Assembly: GCF_023073415.1 (NCBI RefSeq)
Contig: NZ_JADPJL010000065.1
Location: 62,001 to 126,000 of the forward strand
Source of the DNA: Bradyrhizobium sp. 190
GTDB taxonomy: Bacteria; Pseudomonadota; Alphaproteobacteria; Rhizobiales; Xanthobacteraceae
Length of the DNA: 64,000 bases
Reading direction: 5' to 3'
Below the pieces are notes generated by a model that saw nothing but the letters and a program-made list of their open reading frames with translations, was not told where the DNA came from and did not search any database. Below, piece after piece: positions 7,988 through 16,091 of this stretch (position 1 is its first letter; every line of letters starts with the position of its first letter). Made by a program: the position numbers and the translations under genes.

Positions 7988-9469
7988 ATGCCAGCCTTAC
8001 AAGAGACGGTCGAGCGCGTCAGGCGTATCGACGTCGACCAGTATCGATATGGATTTGAGACGCTGATCGAGTCCGACAAGGCCCCCAAGGGTCTCTCGGA
8101 AGACACCGTCCGCTTCATCTCAGCGAAAAAGAACGAGCCGGCCTGGATGCTGGAATGGCGTCTGGAGGCCTATCGGCGCTGGCTGACCATGACCGAGCCG
8201 ACCTGGGCCCGCGTCAACTATCCCAGGATCGACTACCAGGATCTCTATTACTACTCGGCGCCGAAGCCGAAGAAGCAGATCGGCTCGCTCGACGAGATCG
8301 ATCCGGAAATCCTCAAGACCTATGAGAAGCTCGGCATTCCCTTGCGCGAGGTCGAGGTGCTCGAAGGCGTCGTCAAGCCGGAAGGCGAGCGCAGGATCGC
8401 GGTCGACGCCGTGTTCGACTCGGTTTCCGTCGCCACCACCTTCCAGAAGGAATTGAAGGCGGCCGGCGTAATCTTCATGCCGATCTCGGAGGCGATCCGC
8501 GAACATCCCGAGCTTGTGAAGAAGTATCTCGGTTCGGTCGTGCCGACCTCGGACAATTACTTCGCGACGCTGAACTCGGCGGTATTCTCCGACGGCTCGT
8601 TCGTCTACGTGCCGCCGGGCGTGCGCTGCCCGATGGAGCTGTCGACCTATTTCCGCATCAACGAGCGCAACACCGGCCAGTTCGAGCGCACGCTGATCAT
8701 CGCCGACAAGGGGTCTTACGTCAGCTACCTCGAAGGCTGTACCGCACCGCAGCGCGACGAGAATCAGTTGCATGCCGCAGTCGTCGAACTCGTCACGCTC
8801 GACGATGCCGAGATCAAATACTCGACGGTGCAGAACTGGTACCCCGGCAATTCCGAAGGAAAAGGCGGCATCTACAATTTTGTCACCAAGCGTGGCGACT
8901 GCCGCGGCAACAATTCGAAGATCTCCTGGACCCAGGTGGAAACCGGTTCGGCGATCACCTGGAAATATCCGAGCTGCATCCTGCGTGGCGACAATTCTCG
9001 CGGCGAGTTCTACTCGATCGCGATCTCGAACGGTCACCAGCAGGTCGACTCTGGCACCAAGATGATCCATCTCGGCAAGAACACGACGAGCCGGATCATC
9101 TCCAAGGGTATCGCTGCGGGCGTCTCGCAGAACACCTATCGCGGTCTCGTCACCGCGCATCGGAAAGCCACCGGCGCGCGTAACTTTACCGCCTGCGACT
9201 CGCTCCTGATCGGCGACAAATGCGGCGCGCACACGGTGCCCTACATCGAGGCGAAGAATTCTTCCGCCCTGTTCGAACACGAAGCGACCACGTCGAAGAT
9301 TTCCGAGGACGTGCTGTTCTATTGTGTGCAGCGCGGGCTGTCGCAGGAAGAGGCCGTCGGCCTCGTCGTTAATGGTTTCGTGAAGGACGTGCTGCAGCAA
9401 CTGCCGATGGAATTCGCGGTTGAGGCGCAGAAGCTGATCTCGATCTCGCTGGAAGGCAGCGTGGGATGA
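7988..9469 (+). CDS. sufB: Fe-S cluster assembly scaffold SufB
   Basis: A 493-residue SufB, the core of the SufBC2D complex on which Fe-S clusters are built under iron limitation or oxidative stress. Family blocks seen include VPPGVRCPMELSTYFRIN, EGCTAPQ and the C-terminal CDSLLIGDKCGAHT with the conserved cysteines. The frame is open to a TTG at 7964, but the ATG at 7988 has a good GGAGG site (7978-7982) and gives the usual N terminus (MPALQETVERV). The next gene starts inside its stop codon (ATGA). Confidence 0.97.
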   Translation: MPALQETVERVRRIDVDQYRYGFETLIESDKAPKGLSEDTVRFISAKKNEPAWMLEWRLEAYRRWLTMTEPTWARVNYPRIDYQDLYYYSAPKPKKQIGSLDEIDPEILKTYEKLGIPLREVEVLEGVVKPEGERRIAVDAVFDSVSVATTFQKELKAAGVIFMPISEAIREHPELVKKYLGSVVPTSDNYFATLNSAVFSDGSFVYVPPGVRCPMELSTYFRINERNTGQFERTLIIADKGSYVSYLEGCTAPQRDENQLHAAVVELVTLDDAEIKYSTVQNWYPGNSEGKGGIYNFVTKRGDCRGNNSKISWTQVETGSAITWKYPSCILRGDNSRGEFYSIAISNGHQQVDSGTKMIHLGKNTTSRIISKGIAAGVSQNTYRGLVTAHRKATGARNFTACDSLLIGDKCGAHTVPYIEAKNSSALFEHEATTSKISEDVLFYCVQRGLSQEEAVGLVVNGFVKDVLQQLPMEFAVEAQKLISISLEGSVG

Positions 9470-9795
9470 TCACCGGGGATGTCCGCGAGACGCGCGCTCT
9501 GCTGCCGGTCTTGAACGAGATCGATGAAAGCAGTCTGTCGCAGCTCGACAGTTCGGAGTGGTTCCGGCCAAGCGCCGCGCAAGCGCGCCGCCTTGAGGCC
9601 ACCGCCGACAGGCTGGGCGTTTACTTGATGGCCTATCGAGCGAACTGCCACGCGGCTGCCGGCAAGGGACTTTGCAATTTGATCGCCGCCGCGGAGCTCG
9701 ATGCGGCCAAGATTGACGAGATCGCAAGTCTGGAAATCGCGTATCCGGGCGTCACGATCGTTGCGTATGAGCGCCCGATCCGGAAGCGCCACTAA
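9466..9795 (+). CDS. small protein of unknown function inside the SUF operon
   Basis: A 109-residue protein whose ATG overlaps the sufB stop by four bases, so it is probably translationally coupled, and which ends 21 bases before sufC. It has no signal peptide or membrane segment. It has two cysteines (in ANCHAAAGKGLCN) and is otherwise helical and acidic in its first half. I recognise no domain. Position and coupling suggest a role accessory to Fe-S cluster assembly, but that is inference only. Confidence 0.75.
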   Translation: MITGDVRETRALLPVLNEIDESSLSQLDSSEWFRPSAAQARRLEATADRLGVYLMAYRANCHAAAGKGLCNLIAAAELDAAKIDEIASLEIAYPGVTIVAYERPIRKRH

Positions 9796-9816
9796 CGAAT
9801 TCGACAAGGGAAAGCT

Positions 9817-10569
9817 ATGCCATTACTCGAAGTCAAAGATCTGAAGGTCCGCGTCGAGGAGCGTGAGATTCTCCACGGGCTTTCGCTCACCGTGAACAAA
9901 GGCGAGGTGCACGCGATCATGGGGCCGAACGGCTCCGGCAAATCGACGCTGAGCCATGTCATCGCCGGCAAGCCGGGCTATGAAGTCACTGGCGGCGAAA
10001 TCCTGTTCAGGGGTGAAGACGTGCTGGAGATGTCGCCGGACGAACGCGCCGCCAAAGGTGTGTTCCTGGCGTTCCAGTATCCGGTCGAAATCCCCGGCGT
10101 CGCCACCATGAATTTCCTGCATGTAGCGCTGAATGCGCAGCGCAAGGCGCGCGGAGAGAGCCAGCTCACGACGCCGGAGTTTCTGAAAAAGGCCTATGCA
10201 GCCGCGGCCAGTCTGAATATTCCGCGCGACATGCTCAAGCGCGGCGTCAATGTCGGCTTTTCCGGCGGCGAGAAGAAGCGCAACGAGATCTTGCAGATGG
10301 CGCTGTTCGAGCCTGCCGTCTGCATCCTCGACGAAATGGATTCCGGCCTCGATATCGACGCGCTCCGTGTCGCGGCCGACGGCGTCAATGCGTTGCGTTC
10401 GCCTGACCGTGCGATGGTCGTGATCACGCACTATCAGCGGCTCCTCAACTACATCGTGCCTGACTTCGTGCATGTGATGTCGAAGGGCCGGGTCGTGAAA
10501 AGCGGCGGCAAGGATCTGGCGCTGGAGCTCGAGGCTTCCGGCTACGCGCAGTTCGAAGACGCAGCCTGA
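9817..10569 (+). CDS. sufC: Fe-S assembly ATPase SufC
   Basis: A 250-residue ABC-type ATPase that powers conformational change in the SufBC2D scaffold. Walker A is GPNGSGKST (36-44), the signature is SGGEKKR (149-155), and Walker B with the D-loop is CILDEMDSGLD (169-179). It is a soluble ABC protein, not a transporter. A good ribosome binding site (AGGGAAAG) precedes the ATG. It lies 11 bases before sufD. Confidence 0.97.
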   Translation: MPLLEVKDLKVRVEEREILHGLSLTVNKGEVHAIMGPNGSGKSTLSHVIAGKPGYEVTGGEILFRGEDVLEMSPDERAAKGVFLAFQYPVEIPGVATMNFLHVALNAQRKARGESQLTTPEFLKKAYAAAASLNIPRDMLKRGVNVGFSGGEKKRNEILQMALFEPAVCILDEMDSGLDIDALRVAADGVNALRSPDRAMVVITHYQRLLNYIVPDFVHVMSKGRVVKSGGKDLALELEASGYAQFEDAA

Positions 10570-10580
10570 CAGGTATCGTG

Positions 10581-11906
10581 ATGAATTTAGCTTTGGCAAA
10601 GAACGAGACGGGACGCGCGCTGAGCGACAGCTTCGCCATCGCGCGCGACCGGCTGCCGGGCACAGGCAGGGTCGCCGAGGCGCGAAGCGCCGCTTTCGAG
10701 GCCTATGACCGTGCGGGCCTGCCGCACCGGCGGATCGAGGACTGGAAATACACCGATCTGCGCGCGCTGATGCGCGAAGTGCTGCCGCTGGCGCCCACAC
10801 CGGACGCCGCTGCGCTGAAGCGGGCTGCAACGGCCGTGAAGCTGCAGGCGATCAAGGGCGTGCGCCGGCTGGTGCTGGTGGACGGCGTGTTCGCGCCAAA
10901 ACTTTCCGAACTGGACGGGCTGGAGAAGGGCGTTGCCGTCGGTACCCTGCGCGGCGTTCTGGAATCCGGCGAAGCCGCCCTGCAGGCCCAATTGTTTTCG
11001 CTCGACAGCGCCAATCCGATGGTCGCGCTCAACAGTGCGATGATGACCGACGGCGTGGTGATCCAGATCGCCAATGGCATCGTGCTGACGCAGCCGTTGC
11101 AAATCATTCATGTCGCGACGGGTACCACTCCCACGGCGATGTTCACCCGCTCGCTGCTGCGGCTCGGCAAGGATGCCGGCGTGACGCTGGTCGAAAGCTA
11201 CATCGCAGCCGATGGCGCGAAGACCTATCAAGCCCACGACTCGCTGGTCGTAGCGATCGGCGACAACTCGCGGCTCGACCATGTCCGGCTGGTCGAGGAC
11301 GGCCGTGAGGCCTTCAACATCTCCTCCGCCGTCATCACGTTGGGCGCGCATGCGCATTTCAACACCTTTGGCATGACCTCGGGCGCGGCCGTCAGCCGCT
11401 ATCAGGCCACCATTGCCTTCGCCGGCGAGGGCTCCCGGGTCGAGACCAACGGCGTCAATCTGCTCAATGGCCGCCAGCACGCCGACACGACGCTGTTCAT
11501 GGACCACGCGGTGCCGCATTGCGCCAGCCGCGAGGTGTTCCGCGCCGTCGCCGACGACCGCGCCCATTCGGTGTTCCAGGGCCGCATCATCGTGCGCCCC
11601 CAAGCGCAGAAGACCGACGCCAAGATGATGACGCGGGCGCTGTTGCTGTCCGACGAGGCCGAGGCCGACAACAAGCCGGAACTCGAAATCTTTGCCGACG
11701 ACGTTACCTGCGGCCATGGCGCCACCACGGGCGCGCTCGATGAGAGCCTGCTGTTCTATCTGCGCGCCCGCGGCCTTTCCGAAAAGGAAGCCCAGGCGCT
11801 GCTGATCCAGGCCTTCGTGGGCGAGGCCATTGAATCGATCGTCAACGATGATCTGCGCGAACTCGCGATTGCAGCCGCGCAACGTTGGCTGGAGGCAAGG
11901 GGATGA
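10581..11906 (+). CDS. sufD: Fe-S cluster assembly protein SufD
   Basis: A 441-residue SufD, paralogue and partner of SufB. The N-terminal helical part contains the typical PHRRIEDWKYTDLR motif (about 51-64). The beta-helix core and the C-terminal CGHGATTGALDE with SEKEAQALLIQAFV follow family pattern. GTG at 10578 and ATG at 10581 are adjacent and the ATG is preferred. The stop overlaps the sufS start (ATGA at 11903). Confidence 0.96.
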   Translation: MNLALAKNETGRALSDSFAIARDRLPGTGRVAEARSAAFEAYDRAGLPHRRIEDWKYTDLRALMREVLPLAPTPDAAALKRAATAVKLQAIKGVRRLVLVDGVFAPKLSELDGLEKGVAVGTLRGVLESGEAALQAQLFSLDSANPMVALNSAMMTDGVVIQIANGIVLTQPLQIIHVATGTTPTAMFTRSLLRLGKDAGVTLVESYIAADGAKTYQAHDSLVVAIGDNSRLDHVRLVEDGREAFNISSAVITLGAHAHFNTFGMTSGAAVSRYQATIAFAGEGSRVETNGVNLLNGRQHADTTLFMDHAVPHCASREVFRAVADDRAHSVFQGRIIVRPQAQKTDAKMMTRALLLSDEAEADNKPELEIFADDVTCGHGATTGALDESLLFYLRARGLSEKEAQALLIQAFVGEAIESIVNDDLRELAIAAAQRWLEARG

Positions 11907-13150
11907 CAATGCATCCGGCGGTTTCCAACGGTGCATATGACGTCGCCCGCGTGCGGGAAGATTTCCCCGCGCTGGCGATGAAGGTTTATGGCAAACCGCT
12001 GGTCTATCTCGACAACGCCGCCTCGGCGCAAAAGCCGAATGCGGTGCTCGACCGCATGACGGAAGCCTACAAGAGCGAATACGCCAACGTGCATCGTGGC
12101 CTGCATTACCTCGCCAATGCCGCGACCGAGGCCTACGAGGGCGCCCGCGCCAAGGTGGCGAAATTTATCAATGCGGCGCGCAGTGAAGAAATCATCTTCA
12201 CCCGCAATGTCACCGAGGCCATCAACCTCGTGGCATCGTCCTGGGGCGAGCCCAACATCAAACCGGGCGACGAGATCGTGCTCTCGATCATGGAGCACCA
12301 CTCCAATATCGTGCCCTGGCATTTCCTGCGCGAGCGCCATGGCGCGGTGATCAAATGGGCGCCGGTCGACGACGACGGCAATTTCCTGATCGAGGAATTT
12401 GAGAAGCTGCTGACGTCGCGCACCAAGCTCGTCGCCGTCACCCAGATGTCGAACGCGCTCGGCACCTTCGTCCCGGTCAAGGAAGTCGTGAAGCTCGCCC
12501 ATGACCGCGGCATTCCGGTGCTGGTCGATGGCGCGCAAGGCGCGGTGCATCTGCCGATCGACGTACAGGACCTCGATTGCGATTTCTATGCCTTCACCGG
12601 CCACAAGATCTATGGTCCGACCGGCATTGGCGCGCTCTATGCCAAGCATGAGCACCTGGTGGCGATGCGGCCCTATAACGGCGGCGGCGAGATGATCCGC
12701 GAGGTGGCAAAGGATTGGGTCACCTATGGCGACCCGCCGCACAAGTTCGAGGCCGGCACGCCGCCGATCGTCGAGGCGATCGGGCTGGGCGCTGCGATTG
12801 ATTACGTCAATTCGATCGGCAAGGATCGCATTGCCGCCCACGAGCACGATCTTTTGAATTACGCCCAGGAGCGGATGCGCGAAATCAACTCGCTCCGCCT
12901 GATCGGCACCGCGCGCGGCAAGGGACCGGTAATTTCCTTCGAGATGAAGGGCGCTCATGCCCATGACGTCGCGACCGTGATCGACCGCCAGGGGATTGCG
13001 GTGCGCGCCGGCACCCATTGCGTGATGCCGCTTTTAGAGCGGTTCAACGTCACAGCCACCTGCCGCGCGTCGTTTGGAATGTATAATACCCGGGAAGAAG
13101 TCGACCATCTGGCACAGGCGCTGATCAAGGCGCGGGAATTGTTCTCATGA
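11903..13150 (+). CDS. sufS: cysteine desulfurase SufS
   Basis: A 415-residue group II cysteine desulfurase supplying persulfide sulfur to the SUF scaffold. The PLP lysine is Lys235 (FTGHKIYGPTG), and the catalytic cysteine is Cys373 in the short loop RAGTHCVMPL. Other family marks are YLDNAASAQKP and SIMEHHSNIVPW. The ATG at 11903 overlaps the sufD stop and has GGAGG upstream; a second ATG at 11909 is also possible. No sufE was found in the window. It overlaps the next gene by four bases. Confidence 0.95.
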   Translation: MTMHPAVSNGAYDVARVREDFPALAMKVYGKPLVYLDNAASAQKPNAVLDRMTEAYKSEYANVHRGLHYLANAATEAYEGARAKVAKFINAARSEEIIFTRNVTEAINLVASSWGEPNIKPGDEIVLSIMEHHSNIVPWHFLRERHGAVIKWAPVDDDGNFLIEEFEKLLTSRTKLVAVTQMSNALGTFVPVKEVVKLAHDRGIPVLVDGAQGAVHLPIDVQDLDCDFYAFTGHKIYGPTGIGALYAKHEHLVAMRPYNGGGEMIREVAKDWVTYGDPPHKFEAGTPPIVEAIGLGAAIDYVNSIGKDRIAAHEHDLLNYAQERMREINSLRLIGTARGKGPVISFEMKGAHAHDVATVIDRQGIAVRAGTHCVMPLLERFNVTATCRASFGMYNTREEVDHLAQALIKARELFS

Positions 13151-13518
13151 GTGACACAGCCGAAGTCAAATCAGCCAATATGGAAACCATCTCGGCGCTG
13201 CCGCCCGAGGAGACCGAGCGGCTGGGGACCGAAATCGTCGCCGCGCTGAAGACGGTCTTCGATCCCGAAATTCCGGCCGACATCTACGAACTCGGCCTGA
13301 TCTACAAGGTTGACCTCAAGGACGACCGTGGCGTCGACGTTATGATGACGCTGACCACGCCGAACTGTCCGGCGGCCGGCGAACTGCCGACCATGGTGGA
13401 GAACGCGATCGCCAGCGTTCCCGGTGTCGGCGTCGTCAATGTGAATCTGGTGTGGGATCCGGCCTGGACGCCGGATCGTATGTCCGACGAGGCGCGTCTC
13501 GTCCTCAATATGTGGTGA
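13147..13518 (+). CDS. sufT: SUF-associated DUF59/MIP18-type maturation protein
   Basis: A 123-residue protein with the DUF59 fold (FDPEIPADIYELGLIY at about 38-53). The conserved cysteine is Cys74 in TTPNCPAAGELP, and the strand VVNVNLVWDPAW follows. Members inside SUF operons (called SufT-like or sufX) help mature Fe-S proteins. It is coupled to sufS by an ATGA overlap. The symbol is given by operon context and family rather than by a specific functional demonstration. Confidence 0.88.
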   Translation: MSDTAEVKSANMETISALPPEETERLGTEIVAALKTVFDPEIPADIYELGLIYKVDLKDDRGVDVMMTLTTPNCPAAGELPTMVENAIASVPGVGVVNVNLVWDPAWTPDRMSDEARLVLNMW

Positions 13519-13527
13519 AGGTATCCG

Positions 13528-13941
13528 TTGCCTAAATTATCCGGTGTCATCGAGACCGCGCTTTACGTTGATGACCTCGACCGCGCCCGCGCATTTTACG
13601 AGAAGGTGCTCGGGCTTGTGCCGCTGACGGCCGACTCGCGATTTCTTGCCTATGATGTCGGCGGCCGCAGCGTGTTGCTGCTCTTTGTCCGCGGTTCGAC
13701 ACCCGAGCCGCTCCAACTACCCGGCGGGACCATTCCGCCGCATGACGGCAGTGGTCCTATTCACATGGCCTTTGCCATTGCGGCGGCCGAACTGCCGGCC
13801 TGGGAAAAGTCGCTTGGTGAGTACGATATCGCGATCGAAGGCAGGACGGACTGGCCGCGCGGCGGAAAAAGCATCTACTTCCGCGATCCGGACAATCACC
13901 TGCTGGAGCTGGCGACACCGGGAATTTGGGCGATTTACTAG
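13528..13941 (+). CDS. VOC/glyoxalase family protein
   Basis: A 137-residue single vicinal-oxygen-chelate domain protein with paired beta-alpha-beta motifs (VIETALYVDDLDRARAFYEKVLG and YFRDPDNHLLELATP). Candidate metal ligands include the histidine in GPIHMAF and the glutamate in LLELATP. The only reasonable start is TTG 13528, with a GAAGG site about six bases upstream; the TTG may keep expression low. It sits in the SUF operon ten bases after the DUF59 gene, but a functional link to Fe-S assembly is not evident. Confidence 0.85.
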   Translation: MPKLSGVIETALYVDDLDRARAFYEKVLGLVPLTADSRFLAYDVGGRSVLLLFVRGSTPEPLQLPGGTIPPHDGSGPIHMAFAIAAAELPAWEKSLGEYDIAIEGRTDWPRGGKSIYFRDPDNHLLELATPGIWAIY

Positions 13942-14070
13942 GATGCTTGCGGTTCGTTTCGACGGGTTCTGATCGAGTTCATGACGAGAGACCTTCACAG
14001 CGGGAATTTCGTTGTTATTTTAATGGCAAGATAGTTCGTCGCCATGATGCGACGCGGGAGATCGACTGCA

Positions 14071-14460
14071 ATGGATACCACCGTCCAGTCTTCCAAGCCG
14101 AAGCCGCGGCCGCGCCCGCAGGTCATGAAACTGACTGAAGCGGCGGCGCAGCGGATTACGGAGCTGACCAAGCGCGCCGATTCCGAGATCGTCGGGCTTC
14201 GCGTCGGGATCAAGAACGGCGGCTGCGCCGGCCAGTCCTACACGGTGGAATATGCCCATGAGATCCGCCCGACCGACGAAGTGGTCGAGGACCGCGGCGT
14301 GAAGATCCTGGTCGATCCCAAGGCGGTCCTGTTCCTGCTCGGCACCGAGATGGATTACAAGGCCGACAAGATGCAGGCCCAGTTCATCTTCAACAATCCG
14401 AACCAGGTCTCCGCCTGCGGCTGCGGCGAGTCGGTGCAACTGACGCCGGCGAAGGTCTAA
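14071..14460 (+). CDS. sufA: A-type Fe-S carrier SufA
   Basis: A 129-residue A-type carrier that accepts clusters from the scaffold and passes them to targets. The three invariant cysteines are Cys52 (GGCAGQSY), Cys116 and Cys118 (ACGCGES). A proline- and lysine-rich tail of about 17 residues precedes the domain. The frame is open to an ATG at 14044, but the ATG at 14071 has the better ribosome binding site (GGGAG, 14056-14060). This is the last gene of the SUF series, 129 bases after the VOC gene. Confidence 0.92.
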   Translation: MDTTVQSSKPKPRPRPQVMKLTEAAAQRITELTKRADSEIVGLRVGIKNGGCAGQSYTVEYAHEIRPTDEVVEDRGVKILVDPKAVLFLLGTEMDYKADKMQAQFIFNNPNQVSACGCGESVQLTPAKV

Positions 14461-14486
14461 CGACCGCATCGCCGGGGCGGTGAGCG

Positions 14487-14897
14487 ATGGACCGTGATTT
14501 CCTGATCGACCTGTTTGCCGATTTTGGCCCGGTCACCATCCGCAAGATGTTCTCCGGATTCGGCATCTCGGCCGACGGCATCAATTTCGCGCTCGCGCTA
14601 CGCGCCGGGCTTTACTTCCGCGCCGATGAACAAACGATCCCGCAATTTGAAGCCGAGGGATCGACACCATTCCAGTACCAGACGCGGACCAAGACGGTCA
14701 CGGTGAATTCGTACTGGCAATTGCCGGCGCGGCTATTCGATGACTCGGAAGAGCTGCCCGATTGGGCGAGGGCGGCGCTGGCCGCGGCGCAGCGCGCGGC
14801 GTTGCGCAAGCGGCCGAAGGTGCGCAAATCGGCCAAGGCGGTGGCGAAGCGGCCAGCACCGAAGCGGAAGCCGGCGAAGCGTAAGGCCAAAGCCTAG
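14487..14897 (+). CDS. TfoX N-terminal domain protein with basic tail
   Basis: A 136-residue protein. Residues 1 to about 95 match the TfoX/Sxy N-terminal domain (FGPVTIRKMFSGFGI, then a strand-rich ALRAGLYFRAD). The last about 35 residues are a lysine/arginine/alanine/proline tail (for example KRPAPKRKPAKRKAKA) like those of DNA-binding histone-like proteins. In gammaproteobacteria Sxy/TfoX controls competence genes; in rhizobia the role is unknown. The tail suggests nucleic-acid binding. Its stop overlaps that of the convergent cyclase (CTAG at 14894-14897). Confidence 0.85.
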   Translation: MDRDFLIDLFADFGPVTIRKMFSGFGISADGINFALALRAGLYFRADEQTIPQFEAEGSTPFQYQTRTKTVTVNSYWQLPARLFDDSEELPDWARAALAAAQRAALRKRPKVRKSAKAVAKRPAPKRKPAKRKAKA

Positions 14898-15961
14898 GCG
14901 ACCTGGCTGCGGGTCTCGTCGGCGTATTCGGGATCGACTTCGCAGATCACGCGGTTGCGGCCGTTGCGCTTGGCGGCGTAGAGGCAGGCGTCGGCGCGCT
15001 CGATCAATGACTCCGTATCGTCGTCCGGTTTCAGGATGGAGACGCCGACCGAGATGGTGACGCGGCCGAGGATTTCGCCGGTGGACTTCTTCTTCAATTC
15101 CTTCGCCATGACGGCGCGGCGAATATGATCGGCGACCGTCAGGGCCTGGCGCAGGCCGGTGTTGGGCAGCACCACCGCAAATTCCTCGCCGCCATAGCGG
15201 GCGGTGATGTCCTGGCCCTTGATGGTCTGCTTCAGCGACATCGCAACCAGCCGCAGCACCTGATCGCCGGTGAGGTGGCCGTAGGAATCGTTGAACGATT
15301 TGAAATGGTCGATGTCGAACATCAGAAGCGACAACGGCTCGCTGCTCGCCAGCGCCGCCCGAACCGCCAAGTCGATCGAGCGGTCGAAATATTTGCGGTT
15401 GCCCAATCCGGTCAGCGGATCGGTCAGGCTCTCGGCGCGGATCGCCTCGAGGCTGTGCTGGAGATTGCTGATCTCGGTCTTTGACAGCGACAGCCGGTTC
15501 TCCAGCGCCTTGTTGGTCTCCTGCATCTCGCGGGTGGACTTCATCAGCCCATCGACGACCGCCTTGATCTGATCGCGGTTCTTGGCATTCCGGAGTTTCT
15601 CGCTGGCGCCGCTCAGCCTGGCGTCATAGCTCTGCGACATGTCGAGCGCGTCCGTGATCAGGTTCATCACGTCGTCGATTTCGCCGATCACGCGCGCGCC
15701 GACCTTGTCGATGCGGTCGGAAGTCTTGATGTGCGAGAGATAGGTTTCGTAGATCTGTTCGAGATCGGACTCGCTCAGTCTGCCGTTACGCGCCAGCGTC
15801 TCGTTGATGATCTTGTTGAGGGGGGCATTGTATCCGGTCGCGTAGACATACCAGATTTCGTAATTGCGCGGGACGGCGGTCTGCCGGAGGGATTTGATCT
15901 GGCCCAACGCGACTTCGGCAAACGCCAAAGTGCGTTCGTGTTCGTCCAGCAGCTTGACCAC
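14894..15961 (-). CDS. diguanylate cyclase (GGDEF family)
   Basis: A cytoplasmic protein of at least 355 residues that should make cyclic-di-GMP from GTP. The catalytic motif is GGEEF (257-261), preceded by the canonical DPLTGLGNRK and FDIDHFKSFND blocks. The N-terminal 140 residues are helical (IDDVMNLITDALDMSQ) and followed by a coiled coil (about 143-175). The product-inhibition site is changed: KGQD instead of RxxD at 248-251. The start is unclear. GTG 15961 is the first canonical codon, but coding-like sequence (AAGQRAALLDIGDGSV) continues upstream to about 16009, where only ATT or ATC could initiate. Confidence 0.9.
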   Translation of the reverse strand: MVKLLDEHERTLAFAEVALGQIKSLRQTAVPRNYEIWYVYATGYNAPLNKIINETLARNGRLSESDLEQIYETYLSHIKTSDRIDKVGARVIGEIDDVMNLITDALDMSQSYDARLSGASEKLRNAKNRDQIKAVVDGLMKSTREMQETNKALENRLSLSKTEISNLQHSLEAIRAESLTDPLTGLGNRKYFDRSIDLAVRAALASSEPLSLLMFDIDHFKSFNDSYGHLTGDQVLRLVAMSLKQTIKGQDITARYGGEEFAVVLPNTGLRQALTVADHIRRAVMAKELKKKSTGEILGRVTISVGVSILKPDDDTESLIERADACLYAAKRNGRNRVICEVDPEYADETRSQVA

Positions 15962-16091
15962 TGATCCGTCCCCAATATCGAGCAGCGCCGCTCGTTGCCC
16001 TGCCGCAATGATTCAATTATCTGCGGCAGGTTAATGGAGGAGAATGAACGGCCGGTAAATGGTTCCGGCCGTTGGGTCATGCCGAATTCGT

